Shown: one piece after another, positions 1-4,795 of the stretch
How the letters are laid out: the number at the start of each line of letters is the position of its first letter
How positions within the stretch are numbered: the stretch's first letter is position 1
NCBI GenBank assembly: GCA_027067015.1
Contig: JAMOMS010000272.1
Span: forward strand, 1-5,843
Direction of reading: 5' to 3'
Source: Campylobacterales bacterium
GTDB taxonomy: Bacteria > Campylobacterota > Campylobacteria > Campylobacterales > Hydrogenimonadaceae
Length of the DNA: 5,843 bases
Program-made: the position numbers and the translations under genes
Notes under the pieces: model-generated
Seen by the model: the letters and a program-made list of their open reading frames with translations, nothing else
Told to the model about the DNA's origin: nothing
Database searches by the model: none

Positions 1-690
1 ATCTGGACCAAACTGCAAGCCCTGGAATATATTGAGGGGCTTAACATGGTCCGCAACGGACAAGCTTTCCTAAAAATGGTCAACATTATCCCCGGCCCTA
101 TCGGGATGTTCCGAAAAACGGCCCTCTATAAAGTCGGCCTCTATGACAATGACACCTTTGCGGAGGATTGCGATGTTACGTTGAAACTCATTTCCGGCGG
201 CTATAAAGTAGATTTCGAGTCAGATGCCGTCGCCTATACCGAGGCGCCGGAAAACCTGCTCGATCTTATAAAACAGCGGTACCGCTGGACCAGGGGTATT
301 TTGCAAGCCATCAAAAAACATAAATGGATGATGGTGCGCCCCACCTTTAACCCTGCCGCCTTTATGACCATGTGGTATATGCTCTTTGAGGCGGTTTTAT
401 GGCCCTTCATGGACGTATGGGCGAACATTTTTGTTCTCTATACGGCCATTGTCTCGGGCTTTACCATACTGATTGTCTATTGGTGGAGTATGTTTACCAT
501 CATAGACGTAGCCGGCGCACTCTTTTGTATTCTGGTGACCGGAGAGAAACTCTCTTTGGTCTGGTATGCCATCTTTTATCGGCTATTCTTTATCCAAATC
601 ATCAACCTGGCGAAAATCTTCTCCACTTTTGAGGAGTGGTTTAACCTGAAGATGAGCTGGGGAAAACTTGAAAGAAAGGGACACCTATGA
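1..690 (+). CDS. Processive family-2 glycosyltransferase, C-terminal part (exopolysaccharide synthase, PgaC/IcaA-like), 5' truncated
   Basis: The reading frame is open from base 1, so the ATG at 46 is internal and the true start lies upstream; 229 residues are visible. Seen: the second half of a GT-A domain, with an acidic TFAEDCD motif (E55, D56, D58, window numbering) and a QRYRW motif (Q92-W96). These match the catalytic-base and Q(Q/R)xRW acceptor/product-binding motifs of processive GT2 enzymes such as PgaC/IcaA, NodC and bacterial cellulose synthase. Hydrophobic segments follow at about 120-160, 164-182 and 186-206, giving three or four membrane helices. Family knowledge: such enzymes polymerise a beta-linked sugar from a UDP-sugar in the cytoplasm and pass the chain across the inner membrane. 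It overlaps the next gene by 4 bp (ATGA). The deacetylase downstream suggests an N-acetylated polymer such as poly-N-acetylglucosamine; that is inference. Family certain, substrate not. Confidence 0.9.
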   Translation: MWTKLQALEYIEGLNMVRNGQAFLKMVNIIPGPIGMFRKTALYKVGLYDNDTFAEDCDVTLKLISGGYKVDFESDAVAYTEAPENLLDLIKQRYRWTRGILQAIKKHKWMMVRPTFNPAAFMTMWYMLFEAVLWPFMDVWANIFVLYTAIVSGFTILIVYWWSMFTIIDVAGALFCILVTGEKLSLVWYAIFYRLFFIQIINLAKIFSTFEEWFNLKMSWGKLERKGHL

Positions 691-872
691 ACATTCTTGG
701 ATTCTTGGCTATGCTTTTGCTGGTTATTACCATCATTACTCTTGTGTTTGGCATTATTGCCTATTTCCTCTACAAAGCGCGTGAAAAACGACGCTCAAAA
801 CTGAGTAAAGAACTTCAATATGAGGAAATTTTGAATGAAATCAACGGCGAGTTCATCTTTCTTGAGAAGTGA
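687..872 (+). CDS. Small single-pass membrane protein (61 aa), possible synthase partner
   Basis: I do not recognise a family. The protein has one strongly hydrophobic helix at about residues 4-29, then a basic stretch (KAREKRRSK, 30-38) and a short charged amphipathic tail rich in Glu and Lys. The positive-inside rule places the tail in the cytoplasm. The start overlaps the glycosyltransferase stop (ATGA at 687-690) and a GGG-rich ribosome site lies at about 677-680. The end overlaps the deacetylase gene by 38 bp. In position and nature it recalls PgaD, the small membrane partner of PgaC, but PgaD is about twice as long and has two helices, so homology is not claimed. Its place between synthase and deacetylase and its tight overlaps argue that it is a real gene and probably an accessory subunit of the synthase (inference). 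Confidence 0.72.
   Translation: MNILGFLAMLLLVITIITLVFGIIAYFLYKAREKRRSKLSKELQYEEILNEINGEFIFLEK
822..827 (+). promoter_or_regulatory. Ribosome binding site fixing the deacetylase start
   Basis: A GAGGAA stretch (AGGA core at 823-826) lies 8 nt before the ATG at 835, an ordinary Shine-Dalgarno spacing. It supports initiation at 835 even though that start is inside the upstream small gene. The in-frame TTG at 862, which would reduce the overlap to 11 bp, has no comparable site. Confidence 0.6.
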
Positions 873-2679
873 TAAAGGCTTTTACGCCTTTATCGTCTTC
901 TTGCTTATCGGTCTTTTAACCGTTATAGCGGGGTATCTTTTTTTCCAGCTTATCCCCAAAGAGACACGGCTTAGCCTTACACCCGCCGTTCTTTTTGAAA
1001 AGCCGGATAAAACCGTATACCTTTTGCGATCAAAAGAGAACTACGACTACCTTAAATCCAATACCGAAATTGCCTCTCAATATGGCAAAAACATACTTCG
1101 TCTGCAAGAGCGTTTAACGCAAATCGGTTACAACGTTAAACCTATCGGTATTCAAGAAATAGAGAAACTGCCGGCCAATGCCGTTTTGGTTGCTTTGGAT
1201 ACCTATATGCTCTCCAAAGAGGCATATATAGCCATCGAGAGGTTTGTCAACCACGGAGGCAACCTCCTTTTTAACTATCGATTCGGCTACTTTTCCAATG
1301 GCCAAAAGCGTGTTGGCCCTACTACCATTCAAAGCATTACGGGACTCAGGTATCTGGGTGAAATAGATCCGCAAAAAAAGACCCCCTTTTATATACTTAA
1401 AGGGGTTTCACCCTTTGAAGGCAAAAGGGACATTACCTACCGACACAACCTTATTCTTTACGGCAATGACACCGTACCTCTTTTTGCATCCAAAACCGTC
1501 CCGGATGCCATCATGTGTAACTGGGCCGTTACCGACACGCCAAAACTTAACAATCACGCTTTGTCTACCAAAGAATCGGGTATCATCTGGCACGGAAAAC
1601 ACGGCAAAGGCGTCTGGTTCTATTTCTCTTATCCGCTCTACTCCTTTTTGGATATGCCCAACGAACTCTTTGCCAAAATGTTCCATAACGCCATCAGTTA
1701 CATGAAAACCCCCATTACCGCTTCGGTCTTTCCTTTCATTCATACCGATAAAGCGGTTTTTGTCTCAGAGGATACGGAATTTAAATATGCCAACATGGTC
1801 GATTTTGTAGACCTGGCTGTCAGAAAAAAGATTCCCGTCACCCTCTTTTGTGTCGCAAAACTGGCACGTGAACATAGCGGTATCACCAAATCGGTCGCGC
1901 AGATTCCAGGTATTGAGATAGCTTCGCACAGCTATAGCCACCAAAAGATCATGGGTGCCGCAACGCATATCATGCAAAAAGAGATTGTAGACTCCAAAAA
2001 GATCCTTGAGCAAATTACCGGCAAAGAGGTTGTCGGGTTTAGGCCTCCAAGAGAAGAGATCAGCAAAGAGATGGTCGATTTTCTCCAGGAAGCGGGCTAT
2101 CGTTATATTATGGAAAAAACAAAAAATTATCTCATCCCGATGGCCGAGCACAAACCGCTGGTTACCATTCCTCGACACGGAACCGACGACTACCTTTACC
2201 TGATCAAATTCATCTGGAACGCCGATAAGATTTACAACAAAATTGTTCAAGAGACGCAGATGCTTACGGATATGAATACACTCTATACCCTAAGCATCCA
2301 TACCCACCTGTTGGGATACAAAAAAAACCTTGCAATTGTTGATCGCTATTTTGACTATCTTAACAGTCGCAAAGATATCATGCCCATGACGGGAAGAGAG
2401 ATAGCCAAAACCGCAAGACAAAGTGCGAATATTAGCATTCGCTACCAACATTTTGAAAACAAAAGTCTGCTTTTTATCAGCAACAACAACGATGACGAGG
2501 TTAAAGATTTGACCATTCGTATCTACTGGCCTAAAAAAGTCATTAAGTCGATCCAGCCCGAACTGGTAAACGTTGCAACCAAAATCATTCGGACCAATCT
2601 GGCGGAACGCTATAGCGACGTCCATATTAACGCTTTGCGTCCCCATTCGGAAACCACATTCATCGTAACCTATCGATGA
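835..2679 (+). CDS. Membrane-anchored polysaccharide deacetylase (NodB/CE4-like) with extra N- and C-terminal domains
   Basis: 614 residues. A transmembrane anchor at about 16-40 puts the rest in the periplasm. Residues about 60-290 form an alpha/beta region (including VLVALDTYM and HGGNLLFNY) that reads like a GATase1-like or ThuA-like fold; that is inference. A NodB-type deacetylase domain spans about 300-520. Its metal-binding HSYSH (H365, H369), motif-3 RPPRE (403-407) and late LSIHTH (H489, H491) are present, with RHGTDDY at 447-453 as a candidate motif 4. Motif 1, usually FDD, is SED here (S311, E312, D313): the metal-ligand Asp is kept and the catalytic base position is Glu. Residues about 530-614 look beta-rich. 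Family role: removal of N- or O-acetyl groups from an exported glycan. It overlaps the genes on both sides (38 bp and 4 bp). The order of a Rossmann-like region, deacetylase and beta domain recalls PelA more than PgaB, but without the fused hydrolase. Confidence 0.87.
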   Translation: MKSTASSSFLRSDKGFYAFIVFLLIGLLTVIAGYLFFQLIPKETRLSLTPAVLFEKPDKTVYLLRSKENYDYLKSNTEIASQYGKNILRLQERLTQIGYNVKPIGIQEIEKLPANAVLVALDTYMLSKEAYIAIERFVNHGGNLLFNYRFGYFSNGQKRVGPTTIQSITGLRYLGEIDPQKKTPFYILKGVSPFEGKRDITYRHNLILYGNDTVPLFASKTVPDAIMCNWAVTDTPKLNNHALSTKESGIIWHGKHGKGVWFYFSYPLYSFLDMPNELFAKMFHNAISYMKTPITASVFPFIHTDKAVFVSEDTEFKYANMVDFVDLAVRKKIPVTLFCVAKLAREHSGITKSVAQIPGIEIASHSYSHQKIMGAATHIMQKEIVDSKKILEQITGKEVVGFRPPREEISKEMVDFLQEAGYRYIMEKTKNYLIPMAEHKPLVTIPRHGTDDYLYLIKFIWNADKIYNKIVQETQMLTDMNTLYTLSIHTHLLGYKKNLAIVDRYFDYLNSRKDIMPMTGREIAKTARQSANISIRYQHFENKSLLFISNNNDDEVKDLTIRIYWPKKVIKSIQPELVNVATKIIRTNLAERYSDVHINALRPHSETTFIVTYR

Positions 2680-3659
2680 GATCGATACTCATTTTGCTCA
2701 CAATAGGTTGGCCCCTTTTGGCTCAAAACAACTTTCTTGTCGGCGTAGGCGGTATAACCGCCTGCGAAGGCAAACACGGCAGTTGCCAAAGCCGGCTCTG
2801 CTCATTTGAAAAACAACTGCCTTTACACCGTTTTTTGAAAAAAGAGGCCCCCAATGTCAATGCCATCTCGGTCTGGATTACCCGAAAGTGGGAGGAGTGC
2901 TGGTATCCCGCCCCGATGATCAATGAGGGAATCCAAAAGGGCTACACTCCTATTTTTATCTTCTATTGGTTTGCCGACGATATTTCTGACGCGTTTATCC
3001 AAAAAAAGAAAGAGGACTATTTCAAAACCCTTCAGCGCTTTGTTGATTACCTTAAAAAGATCAAAGGGCCTAAAGTTGTTATCCTCAACCCCGAGTTTAA
3101 TGAAAACGGTGTCGAAAAGCTCAAAAGTTTTGACTACCTTCAGGCCCGCTCCATTTTGATGATCAAAGAGCAGGTTGAGGATGTCAAAGTGGGTATCTGT
3201 CCGGGGGATTTTGGCGATTACAAAAAAATATGGGATCCGCAAAACTGGGAAAATTTTGCGCCTTCTGTAAAAGTCAGCGCCCAGCTGTCGGATTTTATCG
3301 CGTTTCAGGAGATGCGCGCGCTTACCCGCAACAAAAAGAGCGAAATCGCCGACACGCCTTTGCGTTCCCTGGCCTTTGCCGTCTATCTGCACAAAAAGTA
3401 TAACAAGCCGACCCTCTTGGCCTATATTGCCGTCTCAAGCTACAAAGATGAGGCGCTACAGGCCGACGTTTTCAACGAGTACGCCAAGCTTATGCCGCTT
3501 TTTAAAGAGAGCGCGAAACTCATTGGGGTAAACGCTTTTCACTACATTGACGTACCCGACCACAAGGGGTACTTTAACGAAGCCGAAAAACATTTTGGCC
3601 TCAAAAAGGCCGACGGCACTCCCAAACCGTCGTTCAAGGCTTTCTTGCGGATCAGGTAG
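2676..3659 (+). CDS. Exported TIM-barrel glycoside hydrolase-like protein (family not assigned)
   Basis: 327 residues. The N-terminus is a signal peptide: R2, a hydrophobic core at 4-15 and a likely cut after A16 (PLLA-QN); there is no lipobox Cys. The mature chain has alternating strands and helices as in a (beta/alpha)8 barrel. KVVILNPEFNENG (133-145) resembles the strand-4 acid/base region of clan GH-A enzymes (E140 or E143), and FIAFQEMRA (E212) could supply the nucleophile. The end, about 308-324 with FGL, ADG and PKPSFKAF, resembles the C-terminal strand-8/helix-8 region of many GH-A enzymes. Five Cys (30, 37, 42, 75, 175) fit disulfides in the periplasm. The start overlaps the deacetylase stop (ATGA at 2676-2679) and lacks a clear ribosome site, implying translational coupling. 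Likely role: cutting or editing the operon's polymer (inference). The fold is fairly secure; activity and family are not. Confidence 0.68.
   Translation: MRSILILLTIGWPLLAQNNFLVGVGGITACEGKHGSCQSRLCSFEKQLPLHRFLKKEAPNVNAISVWITRKWEECWYPAPMINEGIQKGYTPIFIFYWFADDISDAFIQKKKEDYFKTLQRFVDYLKKIKGPKVVILNPEFNENGVEKLKSFDYLQARSILMIKEQVEDVKVGICPGDFGDYKKIWDPQNWENFAPSVKVSAQLSDFIAFQEMRALTRNKKSEIADTPLRSLAFAVYLHKKYNKPTLLAYIAVSSYKDEALQADVFNEYAKLMPLFKESAKLIGVNAFHYIDVPDHKGYFNEAEKHFGLKKADGTPKPSFKAFLRIR
3603..3632 (-). terminator. Candidate intrinsic terminator of the minus-strand metX-xseB-nitrilase operon
   Basis: Read on the minus strand, CGACGG (3632-3627) can pair with CCGTCG (3616-3611) around a 10-nt loop, followed by GCC and then T5 (3607-3603). 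It begins about 20 nt after the nitrilase-like stop codon and lies inside the 3' end of the convergent hydrolase-like gene. The 6-bp GC-rich stem is good but the T-run is short and offset by 3 nt, so this is a candidate only. Confidence 0.42.
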
Positions 3660-3683
3660 CCGGCCGCCGCCTAATCTGTTTTT
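3650..3683 (+). terminator. Weak candidate terminator of the plus-strand polysaccharide operon
   Basis: GATCAGG (3650-3656) can pair with CCTAATC (3670-3676) with one C-A mismatch around a GC-rich 13-nt loop, followed by TG and T5. It covers the hydrolase-like stop codon at 3657-3659. The stem is poor, and termination could instead be Rho-dependent or further downstream. Confidence 0.22.
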
Positions 3684-4452
3684 CAAATCCCCAGCTTCGC
3701 CTGGCTTCCTTGACTTTTTTACGTTCCACTGAAACGATCATCATCGCCTCTCTCTCATCAAGCGCACTCTCTACCTCCCCCGAAGGGTTAACCAGCATGG
3801 AATCGCCGTAAAATTTCCATTTGATCTCTTTTTCCACATACTCGCCTATGCGATTGACCCGTAAAATGTAAAGATTATGCAAAAAGGCTCGGGTTTTAAT
3901 AATCTCCCGCCAGCGATTATGCGACTCAAAGGTTGAGGCGGTAGGCAAGAGCAGTAGATCGACATCCCTGGCTACCATCCGATCAAAAAAGTGGTTGAAG
4001 TGGAGCTCAAAGCCGGCCAGAATCCCGATTCTTGTATTTTTAACGGTAAAGATCATGGGATCTTCCAAAGGCTTCACTTCGTTGGCGAAAAATCTCTCCT
4101 CATCCCAGTGGCCGTAATCAATAAGGATCTGCTGATAGTAGGTGTGGGTGGTTTTGGGTGTGACTTTGACAATGCTTTTATAACACCGTTTGCCCTTCAC
4201 CTGCACAAGCGGCGCCACCACCACCATCTCATAACGCCGGGCCAGATTGCGAATGACGCCAAGGTGGTGATTGCTCTGGTCTTTGATCATGGCCAGCGGC
4301 ATCTTCTCCAACTCTTTAAAAAAGTGGTTAAGCACATACTCGCCCAGCACCATCACATCCACCCCCTTATGCGCGGCGGTTTTAAAGTAGTGCTCCAAAG
4401 CGCCGGGGTCCATCCCCAACGTCGCCGTCTGAAGTGCCGCCACCTGTATCAT
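3652..4452 (-). CDS. Nitrilase/carbon-nitrogen hydrolase superfamily protein lacking the catalytic Lys and Cys (probable pseudoenzyme)
   Basis: 266 residues, the normal length of a one-domain nitrilase-fold protein. The N-terminal IQVAALQ strand, GEY with the catalytic-type Glu (E38), the PTAST strand (about 170) and the late RAFLHNLYILRVNRIGEY, YGDS and NPSGEV segments (about 188-228) all match the superfamily. Two of the three catalytic positions do not. Where active members have a Lys in YRKxHL this protein has YYQQIL (Gln about 107). Where they have the Cys nucleophile (GxxxC) it has GILAGFELHF, with Gly147 (codon 4014-4012). Amidase chemistry by the usual thioester route therefore seems impossible. 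It starts inside the xseB stop (ATGA at 4449-4452) with a GGAGG ribosome site at 4461-4457. From memory, similar GFE-type proteins occur beside xseB and metX in other Campylobacterota, so the loss may be ancestral, with a binding or structural role; that needs a search. The stop overlaps the convergent gene by 8 bp. Confidence 0.87.
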   Translation of the reverse strand: MIQVAALQTATLGMDPGALEHYFKTAAHKGVDVMVLGEYVLNHFFKELEKMPLAMIKDQSNHHLGVIRNLARRYEMVVVAPLVQVKGKRCYKSIVKVTPKTTHTYYQQILIDYGHWDEERFFANEVKPLEDPMIFTVKNTRIGILAGFELHFNHFFDRMVARDVDLLLLPTASTFESHNRWREIIKTRAFLHNLYILRVNRIGEYVEKEIKWKFYGDSMLVNPSGEVESALDEREAMMIVSVERKKVKEARRSWGFEKQIRRRPAT

Positions 4453-4658
4453 GCGCCCTCCCCCTCTTCGATCATCTCTTTCTCAATGGTCTCAATCTCC
4501 AGTTTGGCTTTTTCCAAAATCTCACCCGCCTCTTTTAAAAGGGTCATCCCCTCTTTATAGAGTTTTACCCCCTCTTCCAGCGGTATGTCAGGATCCATCA
4601 AACGCTCCATAATCTTTTGGGCCGCCTCAAGCTTGCTTTCAAAATCCAGATTTTCCAA
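4449..4658 (-). CDS. xseB: Exodeoxyribonuclease VII small subunit
   Basis: 69 residues, typical for XseB. The family pattern is clear: FESKLEAAQKIMERL near the N-terminus, the D-I-P-L-EE-G-V-LY-EGM-L stretch at about 24-40, then a Glu/Lys-rich helix (KAKLEIETIEKE) and an acidic tail. The protein is two helices; several copies bind XseA to form exonuclease VII, which degrades single-stranded DNA to short oligonucleotides in the cytoplasm during repair. The start is TTG: codon 4658-4656 is preceded by AAAGGA (4669-4664) at a 5-nt spacing, an in-frame TAA sits four codons upstream, and the next Met is residue 17 inside the conserved helix, so no other start fits. The stop overlaps the nitrilase-like start (ATGA). 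xseA is not in the window. Confidence 0.94.
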   Translation of the reverse strand: MENLDFESKLEAAQKIMERLMDPDIPLEEGVKLYKEGMTLLKEAGEILEKAKLEIETIEKEMIEEGEGA

Positions 4659-4663
4659 TGTCT

Positions 4664-4669
4664 TCCTTT
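4664..4669 (-). promoter_or_regulatory. Ribosome binding site deciding the TTG start of xseB
   Basis: On the minus strand AAAGGA runs from 4669 to 4664, with AGGA 5 nt before the TTG at 4658. It lies just outside the left arm of the inverted-repeat element (4673-4694), so the element ends directly upstream of the ribosome site. Confidence 0.6.
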
Positions 4670-4672
4670 ATG

Positions 4673-4795
4673 AGTGAAAAGTGAATAGTGAAAAACGAAA
4701 AGTTGCGGATGCGTGCTACGCACGCTTCCATTTTTTTTACCAAATAGAAGGGAGCAAAGCGACCATCCTAAACTTTTCACTATTCACTATTCACT
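4673..4795. repeat. MITE-like palindromic element built from GTGAAWA heptamers
   Basis: The 132-bp spacer between metX and xseB is almost wholly one inverted-repeat structure of about 123 bp. The left arm (4673-4694) and right arm (4774-4795) match as inverted copies at 21 of 22 bases. Each arm is a run of 7-nt units: on the plus strand the left arm reads GTGAAAA, GTGAATA, GTGAAAA, then a degenerate ACGAAAA; the right arm read on the minus strand gives GTGAATA, GTGAATA, GTGAAAA. Both arms end inward in GTT, so they differ by one heptamer. The interior holds a hairpin with a T8 run. The right arm contains the metX stop codon. It codes for no credible protein. From memory, repeats of this heptamer type occur dispersed in many unrelated bacterial genomes, where they give spurious HYSLFT-like peptides; origin and mobility are unknown. 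Confidence 0.75.
4707..4738 (+). terminator. Hairpin plus T8 run inside the repeat element, terminator-shaped on the plus strand
   Basis: GGATGCGTGC (4707-4716) pairs with GCACGCTTCC (4720-4729) around TAC with one T-T mismatch, followed by A and eight T (4731-4738). This is a textbook intrinsic-terminator shape on the plus strand, yet no plus-strand gene ends nearby; the neighbours metX and xseB are read on the minus strand. It could stop antisense transcripts leaking from the polysaccharide operon, or simply be the core of the repeat element. Confidence 0.45.

Noticed and set aside
46..48. ATG at 46 as the glycosyltransferase start
   Set aside because: The frame is open to base 1 and residues before it continue the domain; starting at 46 would remove most of the GT-A fold. 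The gene is cut by the window edge.
1765..2250. Long minus-strand ORF opposite the deacetylase (and similar ones at 2290-2646 and 2823-3392)
   Set aside because: These are antisense shadows of clearly recognisable plus-strand proteins and show no coherent fold or ribosome site.
2676..2730. Lipoprotein signal on the hydrolase-like protein
   Set aside because: The region after the hydrophobic core is PLLAQNN with no Cys at the cleavage site, so an ordinary signal peptide is the better reading.
3991..4560. 189-codon plus-strand ORF opposite the nitrilase-like gene and xseB
   Set aside because: His- and Leu-rich antisense translation of two well-supported genes; no recognisable motifs.
4674..4701. 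Heptamer array as a CRISPR or VNTR locus
   Set aside because: The units are only 7 nt with no spacers and three or four copies, and the arms are inverted with respect to each other; a palindromic element explains them better.
4598..4780. 60-codon minus-strand ORF across the spacer and start of xseB
   Set aside because: It is translated repeat DNA (HYSLFT-type peptide) running out of frame into xseB, with no domain or conserved pattern.
4695..4790. A sigma-70 promoter for xseB in the spacer
   Set aside because: The AT-rich stretches allow several poor -10 or -35 matches, but none has a good pair at 16-18 nt spacing, and metX read-through is sufficient to explain expression.
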